A DNA stretch of 64,000 nt, taken from assembly GCF_047663525.1 (NCBI RefSeq), contig NC_092590.1, forward strand, positions 6,468,001-6,532,000. Reading direction: 5' to 3'. Numbering within the stretch: the first letter of the stretch is position 1; each line of letters opens with the position of its first letter. Under the pieces are notes generated by a model. The model worked only from the letters and a program-made list of their open reading frames with translations, was not told the DNA's origin and searched no databases. Position numbers and translations under genes: made by a program. Shown here piece after piece: positions 1-15,000 of this stretch. Source of the DNA: Anas platyrhynchos (taxonomy: Eukaryota > Chordata > Aves > Anseriformes > Anatidae).

Positions 1-3000
1 CAGCAGACGGGAAAACATCTAGCAGAGATTTCTTGTGCAAGTACAGAATATTGCAAATGTAACTCGAGAGCTTGGGTAAGATTATGGGGCTGCCACCGCC
101 TGAAACCTGTGATGAGACAAAGTAAAGACCACAATAGAGCTCAATGCCCAGCTATGTCTAAACACTGCATGGAATCCGTGTGTCATTGGTCAAAGTAAAT
201 CCTTAAAAATTGCCTTTTTTTTTTTTTTCTTAAGACATGAAAAAAAGGCTTTTTGATCAAAACAGCAAAAACTTTTATTTAAAACAGTCTTCTTGATAAA
301 TGACGGTTTCAAGACTTCTGTATTTTGTAGAAAGCGTTGAAAATTTTTAGAAAAATGAGATCTTTTGTTCACTTTCAAGTTTTCTCCCTTGATTTCCAAA
401 ATGAATTTGGTTTTCTATTTCACATATAAACACGTACTTGAGCACATACGGACAGATCAGTATATATTTTTTAAAGTTTATTTGCTGATTCTCTCCAAAT
501 GACATTGTGAGGTTGGGAAGAAGTATAGAGTGAAAGCCTCTGTCAGGGCAAAAAGAGAAAAAGAGTTGGAAAGGATAAAAACATTCAAAAAAAAAAAAGT
601 TCAAATACAGTTTTAGAAACAAAATGAAAAGCATTTTCAGGCCACTAGCTTAACTAGAAGAGGCTTCAGAACCCTAGAATGATATAAATGATATAAATGA
701 TATAAATGTCCCTGAAATTTAATCTGTGGGTGCTGATGGAGGTCAATGAAATTGGACCGTTTCTGGTTTCAGTGCAAAGGCTGCAGATGGGCTGGAGAAG
801 GGATCCTGGGGGGGGTGAGAAGGCCGAAGACTCTCTGGAAGTAGAAGAGGTGCTCTGCCGAAAAGCTGACACAGCACAGCCAACCTCGTCAAGGCATCGT
901 GCTCCGAGTATCTCACACGAATCACCCATGTTCTTTCAGACAGAAACCACCGAAATCCAGGTTAATCTTGCATGAAGGCAGCAGGCACGGCTGGGAGCAG
1001 AAGACCCCACAAAGCCAGCACCGCAGGGGGAGGCTCGAAGGGTCGATGGCTGCAGCGGGCACGAGGCGTGCACCAGGCTCCCACAGCACGGCGGCGCTGG
1101 CAGGACTGGGATCCGTCTCAAGGTGCCCAGCACACGCCAGCTTCAGCTCAGAGAGGGGCTCCCCTCTGCAGCAGGCACAGAGGGGACTGCTCCGAGCTTT
1201 GCAACGAGAGTGAGGTTACACGTTGAAGCAATGAATTCACAAAGAAAGATGGCAATGATGTAAATGCATTTGCTTTTTTGTATGCTCCTAGGACTAACAT
1301 CATTTACATTGAAAGAGAAACATATCTTTAAAAGGCTCTGACTAAGTTCTGTGCATCATAACCCACTTAGGATGCCCAGCTTGTAATTGGAGCTGCTGCA
1401 CGAAGCTGAAGAACTTTGTTCTGGGTAACTAACCCTGGTAAAGTTGTTCAGTGAGAGCACAACTGTTTCACTTCCCACCAGACAGATGTCACACATCTGC
1501 ACTACACTGGCAATTTGTTCTCCGAAATCAGGATTGCTGTTATTAAGCTTAAAATACAACCTCACATACATGTATAAATTTGGAAAAACAGGGTTTCTCT
1601 AGTTTGGGATAACCGCTTTCCACTTGGTTGAGCACTCCCAATGAACTACTTTCGAGAGTCAAATCTTCCAAACCTCAGACGCCCAAATAATTGTCGATGA
1701 CAACAGCAGCAGTCACAGGAGCAGAAGTGTGCATGTCGTTATCCCTCATGCACAGGAATTACACACTTAAGTCCTTGTCAAAGTCCGCATTATCTTGTCA
1801 TTGCTAAGACACAACAAAATGTAGTGCCACACTTAACAACGGGAACAGGCTCTGAATACTGGCTGCTAATTCAAGATGGACAAAGAGGCTCTGTCACAGC
1901 TGGGCAATAAAACTTGAGCACTGATTTGGGGCAAGTTAAACCTTAGCACCCATAGCCATGCATGCTGACATGCAAATATATCAATGACAGCACAAAGCAT
2001 GTTTGTAGGATAGGTTTGTAAAGCACATCTACAGCATCCACCCTACAAGTCAGGTTTTATTTATATCGCATGTATATGGTCCCGCCATCAATCCCACAGC
2101 ACCCTGCAGAACAAGAAGTGTCACCAACCACTTTTTTACCCAAACACTGCCTGGTTTGCCCCAGGTCATGCAGGAAGTGCGTGGCAGTGCTGGGATCGCA
2201 GAATCCCCATCTCAATATTCCGGCCACGCTGCCATCTGTCCCCAGCCATACTTAAAACAACTAAATTACCGATGGCAACAAACGGCAGAATCTGACTTTC
2301 AGATGAGCCGATGGGCACAATGAGTCAATCCATAACTTTTGTCTCCTCCAGACACTTAGATGGATGGGCTGTATGCCCAGCATGTTATAATAACCCTGAA
2401 AAGCTTTTGGCTCAGACTGCAAACGCATTAGCATTAACTTAAATCTGCTGCTTTGTTTACTATCTGAGATATCTGCTTATGCTTTTTGGATAAGTGATAC
2501 CAAGTAAAGGTACCCAAATACTGAGCTTACAGAACAGTTTGCAGCACGAGACTAGAGCTACCCACGGACAGACTGCAGAAAGCTTTACTTGGTATTTATT
2601 CTTCTAGGGCACCGTGGTCAAGGAGTCAGCTTTCTCACTTCCAGTCATAGACTTGTCGTGATGGACATTCAAAACCTTCACAAGAAGTCATTCAAACATC
2701 AGAAGCTGGGTCTACTCCCACCACTTCTGAGGTGGATTAATGTGACTCCAGTCTCGCAGCCATGGCCACAGGTCACGGTGAAGCCTCCCTTGACTCAAGC
2801 TGCTGGAGAGCGCGACAAAGATCCCGGATTGTCCTGCTCTTTCCAGTGCTTAAGCTCATTACAGAGTCTACACAGCCACATAGGTACAGGACTAAATCAC
2901 TCCAAGAGAGAAAGCTATTCAATAGTAACAATAAGAGGCTTTTCTTGTTTCTTTAGGGTTACAAATGTAGCAGGCCTTGGAGAGGTCTAATTACAGTCAG

Positions 3001-3600
3001 AACACCCAAGCAGCATTGGAGGCAATAATTTATTGGCCGTAGCACCGTAGCCTAATGTGCAGACAGAAGAGACAAGTCAAGGATTGTATACAAGCCGCAG
3101 AATTACCCACAGCTAGCTAGGGCCCACGGACTGCTGCACACTAATGAGGTAATCTGACAAAAACCAAAAGCAAGATTTATAATAAAACCGCACTGCTTTT
3201 ACTACGAGGGCTGTAAGAGAAGAGTGGATGCAAGTGTTTCTTTTCAGTGCTTAGAAACCAGCTGAGGAGCTGGCATCGAGACGCCCAGCAGGCATCCAGG
3301 CCCTGGTGAGACAGGCGGGCAGCGGGGATTGATCCTGCCCCTGTCCCTGTCAGAGCAGTGCTGCCCTGAGCGGGCTCCAGCCTCCGCGCCCAGCTGCCAA
3401 GCCTTGCGTGGCGCTGCCTTCCGACAAGGCACCTACCTGGGGATAACGATGCACCAGGCGAGAACAAAGTTGCAGAGGTTACAGATTAGCGAGACGGCTT
3501 GTTGAAGGCTTTCGTGTTTTATCTGCTGATCCACACCACCCAACCCTCCCGCAGGAGCTGGGATGGAGGTTTCTGCGCCAGGAGGGCAGGAAGGAATTAC
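1..3600. other. No gene recognised
   Basis: Short open frames only, with no domain, no chain of exons and no RNA gene seen. The one item of note is a minus-strand donor consensus CCCCAG|gtaggt at 3,437/3,436. It lies at the end of an open frame whose last residues are hydrophobic (SLICNLCNFVLAWCIVIP). This is more likely chance than a gene. Confidence 0.6.
681..707 (+). repeat. Three 9-bp GATATAAAT units
   Basis: Three perfect tandem copies of GATATAAAT in a region with no gene. Confidence 0.9.
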
Positions 3601-3649
3601 GAATGCATTTTCAGCACCCAGCTCAGGCTCCCCTGCTTGCGGTACCCCC

Positions 3650-4300
3650 TCACACCGAGCTGCCCCAGCCCATTTTCTGCAGGAACCGAGGGGCGAGGAG
3701 CGGAGCCCGGCACTGCGGCGGCACGGCCCCGCCACAGGCTCCGTGCGCTGCCAGCACGCCCCCGGGGCGCCTTCCCCTCCTCAACCCGGTGCCACAAAGG
3801 GAAAAAAAATAAAAAAAATAAGAAAAGGAGCAATGCATCAGCTAGCTATTTAGGCATAACCGAGGGGAATCCATGGGTGTTACACCGCGGACGCTTCCCC
3901 CTCACACCCCCCGAGCCGTGCCGAGCCGCCACCCCCCGACCCCCGTCACCCCTCACGGAGCCCTCACATCGGCGGGCGGCGGCAGGGAAGGAAAGCGGAG
4001 GCAGCCTGAAATGATCAGCCTGGAATCGGCAGCGGGGACTCACGGGGCTCCGGCGGCTCGGCTGGGCTCGGCTCGGGGCTGGGGCTGCCGCAAGGAGAAG
4101 GGGGGGACCCGCTAGGGCCGCCCCGGGCGGAGCAGCCCCAAAATGGCCGCGCCCCCAAGAGCCGCGCCCCAAATGGCCGCGCCCCCTCCTCAGAGCCGGC
4201 GGGAGGCTGTGAGGGGGAATGGTGGCTGCTGAGAGCAAAGGGGTGCTCCAGGGCAGCGGCACCGGGGCTTGTTCCCCCACGGGGGGCAGGATACAGCGTT
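3650..4300. promoter_or_regulatory. CpG island (about 3.65-4.3 kb)
   Basis: GC-rich, CpG-dense stretch with a minus-strand donor consensus GAGCCCC|gtgagt (exon end 4,044, donor start 4,043). It is probably the promoter and a non-coding first exon of a minus-strand transcript, for which ANK2 is the synteny-based candidate. No recognisable coding sequence is attached. Confidence 0.55.
4135..4190 (+). repeat. Duplicated CCCCAAAATGGCCGCG element
   Basis: Two copies of CCCCAAA(A)TGGCCGCGCCCCC occur about 29 bp apart inside the 4-kb CpG island. Both contain an AATGGCCGC core similar to YY1/REX1 sites. Confidence 0.55.
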
Positions 4301-6005
4301 AATTAGCGGCTGCTCGTACACCTGCCCTTCAGAGGAGGTGAGCGCAGCCTGGCTGCCCCTCCCTGCGCTCACAGCGCTGAGGGCTGCCCGAGAGGGCTGA
4401 GGTAAAAATGTCCGTGCTGAGCACCTGGCGCCCTGTCCTAGTCCCAAAGGGACGCTGCTGAACAGGCACAAGGCTCTGGTGGAAGCCCAAAACATGTACA
4501 GCCTGATAGTTTTTGGAAGAAAATATCGGCCCCTGCATCATAAAGTAGGCTTTGATGTGCCACTGAAACCGCACTAGGGAAAGGGTTAAAGAGAACGGGA
4601 AGTCACAAGAAATGCCAAAATAGCAAGAAATTGCCCTGGGATGCTGTATACATCAGCTCTGGTTTCCGATATCTAGTCTGTGCTATCTGGAAGCGATTCT
4701 GAGAAAGCTCTAACAGTGCTAAGTGCTCCTCCCATGAAATCTGTAAGTAGGGTAAAGCCTGGCCGAAACCATGCTTTTTTTGTATCAATATAGATCTCTT
4801 CCTGCATGTGCCCCCAAGCTGCACATCCCCACCCGAGACCAAAGGGCTCGGTGGTGCCCTGTGCGAGGCCCTGTGGCACAGCACACACCGAGTGCCATCG
4901 GGGGAAGCCAGGAACCAAGCAAACGAGGAAATTGCTGCATTGAAAGGCACGGCATGAAACATTCATTTGTTTTGTCTTCCCCCCCCCATTCCTCCTTCCT
5001 TCGTTTTTCCAGATAAATCTAAATTGTTTCATTCATAGCAAGTGAAATCAATAATGCTTTTAGCTCTGAGTGCAGGAGGAGCCCAGCATAATGCTGCGCC
5101 CTTCTCACATCCGACTCCTTCCGGAGCTCAACGGGAACAAATCCCAAGTGTAAAAGAAGCTGGAGCAGGCCCAGCACGGCCATATGAGTAAATACAGATA
5201 CCCTCACGGGGGCTCCGGGAAGGATGGGGAGCGCAGCAATGTTTTAATGGTTTCTAGTGGACTGCACTGGGGGCCAAAGCAGCCCGAGCCCCTCTGTCTG
5301 GCAGGAAGGAAGGGGGCCACTCCACTGGGCACAGTGGCTCCTCCACGCTCTGCTCAATGACACTTGAGCAACGTGGATCCCCTCTGCCTGCTCCCACACC
5401 ACCGGCAGAACCCATCAGGCCGCCGGGCTCAAGCAGGCACGGTGCTTCTGAGCCGGTAATCTGCAGCTCAGCCCCATTGCAAGTTAATAAAAGATAAAAT
5501 AGCAGTTTACTACCCAAAAGAGAGTTTTACGAGGGATGTGAGTATCCACAGACTTTAGAATGGCTTTTCCACCATGGACTTGCAACCTCTCTTACAACTC
5601 AACAGCATGAATGAGAAGTGGCCAAAGGAACCTGCCAACAGCAAGTTGCAGATTTATCCTGCTGGATTCAAGGAAATTCCTTCAAGGATTTCCCCACAGA
5701 AGTGAGAGTTTTCTCCTGCCTGGTAACAAACTGGTGAAGTGAAGGATTCCTGTCCACCACTAGCCCCTTCAGAAAGAAGCTACCAAAGGCTAGTACTGAG
5801 AAGAGCCCCTCACGCACCACCTTGCAAACCACCAGATGAAGGACAATTTCCACCTTCCTGGCAGAGCCAGCCACAGAGACCATAAAAAACACTTGCCAAA
5901 TGCACATTAGCCTATGCCTACATAACAGCTGTGAATTACTGTAGATCAGAGCCTTGGGTATTTGAAAGGCAAGTTTATTGTTTTGTTGGGTTTTGTTTTC
6001 TTTCT

Positions 6006-6008
<3 letters not shown>

Positions 6009-6032
<24 letters not shown>
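6009..6032 (+). repeat. T tract of about 24 nt
   Basis: Homopolymer in the gene-free left part, preceded by TTTC repeats. Confidence 0.85.
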
Positions 6033-6036
<4 letters not shown>

Positions 6037-9000
6037 TCCATTTTTATGACAGTTACTTCACCAAGGCAACAGCAACAAGAGCTGCTGTTAAAGACAGCAA
6101 TGGGAAGTTTTAAATGAAAAGCAGATCCTTCTTGTTCCCAGAGGAGTCTCTACCTGTGGAAAGATCAAGGTAAGATCTACCCACACATTTGGATCCTAGC
6201 CCGTTGAAAAAAAATCACATTTCCTACTGCCACACCTGCCCATCACTAACTCCAAGCCAGATCCCACAGAGCAACTCCCATCACATAATGGGAAAAGCAG
6301 AGGAAAAGAACAGCTCTTCAGTCCTTGGCTTCCTCTTCCAGCCTTCTGCAGGGAGGAAGATCAAGGAACAAAACGTGGCCAAGTTAACAAGTGGAGGATG
6401 CAAGGCACTCATTTTTCTGGCTGAGGGGGTAACTGGTAAAAATTGTACTATACTCTATTTTTGTTCACTGTTATTTGTCTTCCCTCTTCTCCCCCTCAAA
6501 GCCTTACTGGTAAAGGAATTTAACTTCATTTACAGTGAAGGCAAGAGGAAGTTCTCTGGTATTTGTTAATTTCCAGCATTATGTCCTTCTAATTGAATTT
6601 CTGAGCATCTCTGCTTAGTGTCTGGCATATAATTGAAGGAGGCGGTTCATATAGTTCAGCCACCAGCACGAGCCAACCTAATGATTTTCCAGAGCTCACG
6701 ATAGCAACAAGCAGTTTGCAGACAAATCCTTGAGGTCCTGAAGGAGCTGGAAACACAGCAGGTAGCTTCCACCAGCACGCCCAGCCATGACCACAGCGTA
6801 GTCATAACAAACAGAGCTCGCTGTGGACTGCACCCACTTCAAGATAGCAGAGCTGAGATGTTGTCTTTTTCCAAGAACAGCTACAATCCAACTGTGATCA
6901 CAACAATTCATCCTATGGATTCAGGAAGTCAGAGCTACAGTGCTCCCTCTGGAATAACAATTTTCTGTCAAGTACAAAGATGGGAAAAAAGAACACAAAA
7001 CATTTCTTTGAGTTTGGTACAGCTTTTCCCTAAACTTTCACCTACCTCAGAGGACCACTTGCTGTCTTTTGGGATTCAACTCACTGATGAAGCCCTTGAG
7101 TGTGCCCAGAGCTACTTGCTATTGTGGCTATACCTTAGCAAAAGGATTCATTAAACACTTTTTCCATTGCGCCTAATGGATGGTTAGGAGACAGTGTTTT
7201 GAGGAAAACAAGCAGATTCTGCAGCCAAGGAGTAAGATGCTGGCAGGAGGTGTTGTGGGCAGGAGGAGGTTTTAATGAGTGTCTTCTATTTCCATTTGAA
7301 AGAGTTCTCAGTATTGAGGTACACCCACTCAGCCCACAGACTAATCTGTACTTTTAAACACAAGCTTCTTGTTAAACAACAAAAAACAACTCCTCGGCAC
7401 ATTATATATCCTAACGGAACTGTCCTTGATGTGTGATATGAAGGCAAATTTGTTTCCTGTCAGCCTAATGGACTTCCAAGCTGCAGTTTTTCCACTCCTC
7501 TTAATGACTTGTTGCAATGGAGATGAGTGCTCTGTGCGCAGCAATGCCATCTTCTGGCACAGTGCTGGTGAGAAAGGGATCTTGCTGAATACCATTAAAA
7601 GAAAGCTCCTGTTCTGTGAAAATAGGAACTCAGGCTCCACAATAAATCTCGGATTTTCCCCTACACGCTGTTGGGCTGTAATTGTTTGAGGAACTGAAAC
7701 AAAGAATGAGAATGTGTGCGGGGCTCCATAGGAACAAACTCCCTCAAGTGGCTCTTCAAGGCGCACCCTAGCACACCGATGAGAACGAACGTCACTGCTG
7801 ACTCCCAAATGCTCCAAAGTGAAGCGGTGCGGCTGCGGCCACAGATGGGTTCAAGGACGATTGTGGGGCAGTGCAGGAGCCCGGGAGGATGAACAAGCAG
7901 TCAAATGGAACCAGCTTGGCGTATCTCTGGGGAAATGCTTTCCGTATTGGCAAACCTTTCACACAGCTGAGTTTACTTTTGCATTCCAAGCCAGGAGATC
8001 TGCATTAAGCACCAGCAAACACTGAACACGCGTGCTACTTATACTAAGGAAATAAGGGCTACAAATTCACACCTTCCACGTAGTTGTAATTCTGGCTTTC
8101 TCCTGAACCATCCTATTTGTAATTTGCAGGTACAGTAAGACAAGCTTAAAAATCAAAGGTCCCAACAAATCTATACTTATGCTTTTTTTCCAGAATCTCC
8201 AAGGTTCATGTTCCAGTGTGTATGGGAGTGCAGATTTCAAAGGATGAACAAGAAAGCCAGATCTACTCCAGAATAACAGCTGAAGGGAAATAACACTCGT
8301 ATGCTTAGTTACTGTACCATTTAATACCAAAAAACAAACCCACCCTGAAAATCAGATGTGCTGCAAAGATCTTGCTCAGTAAGATCTTGTTCATTAAGAA
8401 AGCACTACTTCCACATAGTTATATTTTCATGTATGTTTTATAAAATAAGTGTTTAAAATCCACTAAGAAATGTTTTGGGTTGGCAATTTGTAAGACTTTT
8501 GGACACAACTGAAAGTGTTTTGCTGTCATCTCCAGTTTCCTTGATGTCTTTTATCATCTTCCCTCTCCTTTGTCCCCACTCCCAAAAGGTTTTGTTCTCC
8601 CCGCTCTCTCTGTTCTTTCTTTTAATTCAAATAGAAGGGGTCTTCCCAACATCCCTGTCCCAAAGTTATCTTCTCATGGTTATTGATAGTGCTCCAAGTT
8701 AAATGCACTTTTTTTTTTAGTTGTCTCCTAAGTAGCACAGCTTTCATTAATGTTTTCAAGTAACCTCTTAATGCACATGATTGTGCAGAAAAGCTGGAAA
8801 AAATAGTTATTTTATAAGTAAGTTTACCAGTGGCTTTTTATTTTACAAAAGGATTTTGTAAGTTAAATACCACAAAAATGGTTCAGAATGCACTCCAAGT
8901 CCTAGATTTCTATCTCATGTCAGTGAGCAGACTAACAGCCAGTCCCACCAGAAGTATCATTTTGGAAGTCAATGAAAACCAGGTGCTTTCTACATTGTGA

Positions 9001-12000
9001 AGTCTCAGATCCCCATGGCAATGCCAAAAACAAAAGAAAAGAAAATTTTTGAATGTTTTCATAGGCATGACTCTCCTGGGTTCAAAACAGTCACCCACCT
9101 GGCCCTGACACCAGCTTGGCAAGAGGTCTGACTTCACAAGCAGGAGTTGCTGCAGCATGTAGGCATGCTGATTTCCTCTAAATCCCAAGCCTCACAGTTT
9201 GGGCTTCCTATGACGGTGCTCACAAAATTCAAGTTTGTCTTAATATTAGTTGGAAGGAACACATCATTTTGACAATCAGGGCTGTCTGAACACATCAGCA
9301 TCTTGACCTGCCATGACTCACAAGGCTGTGCCACAACAGCAAGTACTTCACGATCTGAACCACTAAGCCATTATAAGGAACCAAGAGGAAGAAATACATG
9401 GTTGTGCAGCCACCAGAATTGCTCTAAAAGCTGCATGAATTATATTCAGGCTACAACATGAGTTCATCTCAAGTCTTAAGACAATACATACACAGAAAAA
9501 CAAAACAAACAAAACACAAGCAACAGCAAGAAAAAAAAAAGTCTGAATTGAATTGTTGTGTCTAACACAGAGCCAATTCCAAGAAGACAGTTTCCCACAG
9601 CAAGTGTATCTGGAGACCCCTGTTCCCAAGCAGATTCCCAATAGATTATGTTCAAGAGTTACAGATTAGGCTCCAGCCTCTCCCACCTCTTTTGCTGAAA
9701 ACCTCTCTAGTTGCTGCTAATTCCCTCTCAGAAACTTGCTATTTACTCTTTCCCAATATTGCATATTTCAGGATGAATGTGCTTTGATAAGATTCTCTGC
9801 TCTTATTCGGACCGAGAGGGGAGAGGTATGGCCTACACAGGCATTTTCCTAAAACTGGTTTGATTTATCCAATAAACAGTTTAAGAGCCAGCCTATCAAA
9901 GCAGCCAGACAGGCACTTCCAAGAAAACCAGCCGATTACTGGAAGCATCTGCAGTTAAATAAAGTTTGTCCTCTGGACACGTTCACATAAGCAACCACTG
10001 ACACTACCCTAATGCGTGGGGTAAATGGAACAAATCGGCAGCCACAGCCACTCAAAACACGGAGCTGAATAGCTGACATTGCAGCTTTTGTTTTTAAGGC
10101 TCCCTCAGCCAAGCATCTTGTTTGTTTCTGCCTCTGTGATGGAGAACAGTCCTTCAAATTGCTGCCCCAGACTTAGCACCCAAGCTGTCAATCACTGTCC
10201 ATTATTGTTTGTTTGTTTGTTAAGAGTAGCTAGCTAAACATTCAGTTTCTCTAATTCTCAAGCAAAATCGTAAATAGCACAGTTGTATGTAGCAAATACA
10301 CAACAGCATTGAAATAAACAATGCCCCAGCAGCGTGACCCATATGAAAATGGTGCTACTGAATGCTTGGAAACCGCCTATTTAGTTTTCCCTTAGTTTTA
10401 CTACAAGCGAATTACTGGTTTAAAACCTCTGCTGAACCCTCGGTGATTTAGGCATTAATACAGACAATATCAAGACAGAAAACATGTGGGCTTTTTTTGA
10501 TTTTTTTTTTTTAACCTTACATCTCAGAAGTGGCACGTGAAAGCCAATCACGCTTCCAGTAAGGCTGTGCATGCCAATGGTAATACACCAGGGCAACTTC
10601 TAGAGGCGAGAAGGATGTAAAATGGCATGCTTGGGAAACGGCACAGCCAAGACACAGATGTTTGGAAGAGAAAGCTGCATTCCCTCCATAACATACAGCC
10701 ATCGTTCCCTCGGTGTGAGGCAACAGAAGTCTACCTGCCAGGTTTCCGCAGAGTGAGACAACAAGTCAGGATCTGGGCTCCAACAGCAATGAATTCAAAT
10801 ACTCATAAAATTGCGTGTATATATAAAACACACCACTGATTTCAAAAATCACAACAAAAAAAAAACACGAGGAGAGCACAGAACAGCCCGTGAAACACGA
10901 GCACATTTATATGCAGGACATCCAAATTGGGTGCACCCTTCAAATATTTGGCTAGCTGTGTTATGACTTTTCTTCTAAACTTTGTGCGTCTGGGTAAACA
11001 CACAGCTACTCCCCTCCCCATCACTTCACCTCAAAAAAGAAAAAAAAAAAAAGGTAACTTATTTTTAAATTGACAGAGATGCCACTCTGCCCTTTAAGAA
11101 AACCACACTTGTTGCATCCTCTGTTGTGGGTGAAGCACACAGACACTGTTTCAGACAATCGACTTGCCTCAACCAAAGCAAAAAATTACCCTAACGTAAC
11201 CTGCAAGAGTCAGCCTTTTTTCTGTAACAGTCCATGCCCCTAAAAACAAACTCTTTGCTTTGTAGTTATAATGGTTATTAACCAACCCCCAGTTTTTTCT
11301 TCTCAATGTCCCTAATCGTAGCTGCACGCAGCTCAAGACCCCCTCTCACCCAGAACACTGCAGGTGAGGTGGGTTTCCACACGCATCCCCCACAAAGACA
11401 TGCAGCAGGTCAAATCCCACCCGTCTTGCTTCAGCTCAGCTGAAGAGCAACTCTGTGTGTGCACCTGTGATGGATTTATAGCCTTACTCCCCAGCCAAAG
11501 GGAAACAAAAATGCACACGCTGATGGTGGAGGCTACTGTGCACTGCGCCTTTAGTTGTTACCGGGGAAGTAGTAAGCAATAAGTTAGCCTGCAAGCCTTT
11601 TGAGCACTGCAACCATTGTTTAAGATCAAATGTCGATGTTACTTGTCACTTCTTAACACATCCACTGCCAGTGCATACTTCTATTTGAGTCAGTTTAATC
11701 AAGTTATTTTCTAACATTAATTGTTGTAAAGATAAGATACGAATATGAGGTATCATTCTTCCATTCTATGGTGCTCATGCAGAAACATTGTGTTTATGGC
11801 TGCTGATTTTTTTTTCCTCAATACATGCATAGTTTTAATAAGTTTAAAAGTGAGGGTTGAAAATTGCATTTATTTTTTCTTTTGATATACATGTATACTA
11901 CCTGAGTAAAGTATCTAGAGAATAACACAGAAAACAACAAAGAACAGAGTTTAACTACAGGGAAACACAGAGTATTAAATGAGAATAGTACTGATGTAGT

Positions 12001-15000
12001 CCTCACTGCTAGCTCCATTGTGCCCAAGGCTGGTTTTGTGCACAGGCACTTCCCCAAAGCGCTGGGTCAGCTCCACGAGCAGCATTTCCCACGCCCGCTA
12101 GAATGCAGCCTGAAGTGCCTTAAGCTGCTGTGGGTGTCTCAGGACCTCCCGAACACCACACCTGCCCCAACACTGAAACAGACTCAAGAATTGCTTGAGC
12201 GATTTGGTGCCTCTGCAATTTGAAGCCCGCAAACGAAGCCTCACACCGAATGCATCACGAGATGCAAAATTAACCCGCCGCAAAGATAAATTTGGATTCC
12301 AGGCAGAGGTTCGCTTCCTTTCTGCAGCAGGCATTTAGCATCACAGCTGGGGCAGCAGGTGGCTCAGCGCGGGCTGCTGCAAACAGCTTGGGCCCAGGGG
12401 AGCTTCCCAGAGCAGCGAGCAGTAACTGCAATCACTTCAGCACTGTGAGGGGCAGTCGCTCAGGTGCTGCCCACACACACCAAGTAAGCCAGGCTTATAG
12501 GTCACTGCCTGCCATTAATTTTATCCACCCCCAACCTAAAATTCTTCCTGGACTGTAATTAAAGCGTTACCCGGGATCATTTGTTTCACTGAGAGGTTTC
12601 CAGTTCTGAACCACTGATGACATTATGGAAGTGATGGGCTCCTCTGAGCCAGAAGTGTACAGAAATCTACAGAAAGGCATAAAATATCTTCCAGTGCACT
12701 CATAATTCAGAGAGATGAGTTTCACTCCAGTCAGTGTTTCCTTTGTGCACGAGACCATCTCTGAGCACGTCTTAGATGATCCCCTTCTGCAGGGACATTG
12801 GGCATATTTTGGGGCATAATCCTGAAATAAGAAGCCCTGAAGCAGGGCACAATTACCAGACTTTCAGGATGCTTGGACAAGTGCTCAGAAAAGCCTGGAT
12901 GACACAGGCTGCAGGTAGCTCCAGAAGTGCTTCGGGCACGTTTCCAGCTGGCACAGGAGCAGATATCTGAAGCACTTCACATTAACCCATGAGGCCAAAG
13001 GGTTTGATTTAAGCAAAGCTCCCATTTGCCTTTCCCTTCTGCGCTCAAATAAATCTGTAGAGTTCTTCTACGGGCTTCTTCAGCAGAAAGCAGCAGCTCG
13101 GTTGGTGCAAAAGTGCTGACACGATGCCTCTTGCTGCTGCACCTCCCTGCAGCCCCAGCACCTCCCATACACCAGCAATAATGCCCCAGCCATCCCAGCT
13201 GTGCCTGTCTATCCATCCGGACATACTCCAAAATATTCTGCTTAGGCTCAGGAGGAGGAAGAGATCTTCCCTCACCCCTTCTTTTCAACTGCTTTAGTCA
13301 CCAATGTAAAGTTTCCCCATTTTTACAGCCTCACAGCTAGGTAAAGAAGCCTTAGTCTAATGCACATTTTAGTATAAACTGTGTGCATCTAGATACAAGA
13401 ATTTACTTTTGGCAGAATATAAGCCTCAGAGCAGACATTTAATTGCACTCAAGGGCTAAATTGCATCCCCAGGTGAGTTTGTACAGGTTTTCCATGTGCA
13501 TGTGGTGTACGGGACTGACACCAGAAGCCCCGTGGTTTGCAGCTATGTTACAGTGCCAGGAGTATTTCTCCCAACGCGCACTGATTTCTAGATGCATATT
13601 TATGTTCTTCTAAATTTGACACTTAAATTGCATAAAAATGATTATTTTAATTATATGTTAAATGGGCTTTGAGTGAAAAACATAGTAATTAACGTGATTA
13701 AAAATGCGATAGAAACATCGCCTTTTATAGTTATTCCTGGCTGGCACCAGGGCTAAGTACAAAAAAAGCCAATGGCTCTGCTATCGCAATCTATGTTACC
13801 ATGGTAAGTGTGCTGCCATACATAATCCTATCTGCCTACAAACAAAGACCAAAAATATATATCTGTGTCATCTCCAGAGGAGAAGATTTAATTTTCCATT
13901 CCTCTATCACAGTTTCTGAAAACACATTTATCTTTGTAACTGCAGTTAGGCCAGTATTATTTAATGACAACTAGAGTTGCTATTAAAGAAGAGTTACGAG
14001 TTTAAGACAAAGATTCAAGAAACCACACGGTAAAATTTTTATTGTCATTGATTTCACAACACTTTACTACTTTACTTTTTTGCTCTAATCCTTTTAACTT
14101 TCTACAATAGGAAAATAAAATTGTCTTTGGAAAATAATGGCTTAAGGTTGGTTCCAACTTTTTTTTTCCTTCCAGATAAGCACATCATCACGCGCTGTCA
14201 CAGCTAGCTCATGAGAGAAGTCTAGAGGGTTCAGTGCAGTTTCTTCATGAAGTACAATCTCTTTGGTACACATGCTTCCCATTAGATCTCTAAAGAATAT
14301 GTACTACCAAAGCAAAAGACTTTTTTTTTTGAAAGAGAAATAATCATTACTCATTTGAATAAGGTTGGTTGAGCTTTTTTAGCATAGCATGTATGTTAGA
14401 GATGAGCCATTGTTTTAAAAAGCCTGTTTCAGTGCAGTTATTATTATAGAATAAGTATTCTCAGGAATTGTTTAGCAAAGTCACTATTCTGCACCAGGGA
14501 GCTGCTCCACACACACACTTCCACTTATAAATTAATTCTTTGTATACACACGCAAACCTGAGAAATTCCACTCGACATCCATCTGTATCAAAGATAAAAT
14601 GAATACTCTCTAACAGATTCAGCCTACATCAAGAAGCATTTTGCAACGTAAGCTCAAGCCACTTACTCTGCATTACCAAGGAGAGTTAATTCCACGAGTG
14701 GATCTAAACTGACACCACGTTCCTTACGCAGACCCCAAATCTGCTGCCTTCAAGTGAGTGATTTTGTGACCTCATAAGAAACACAGGCTAATAAAATATT
14801 AAGCTGCAGCTGAAACTGAGGTGACCAGCTGGCTTCCACTCCTTGTTAAATAGCCACAGCACCAGGTAGGTAAATGCTGCGTGCTCTGTTTTTTTTTTGC
14901 CATGTAGCATTGTAGCAACCTGAGGAGTCAGCCTGGAGCTTCTTTTTACAGTACATGGCATTTCTCGTGCTCAAAATAGATGGATCATAATTAGTGTCAG

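Noticed and set aside
3433..3735. Minus-strand 100-codon frame ending in a hydrophobic segment and a donor consensus
   Set aside because: No family match, and the hydrophobic end may be chance. Kept only as a note in the left-region entry.
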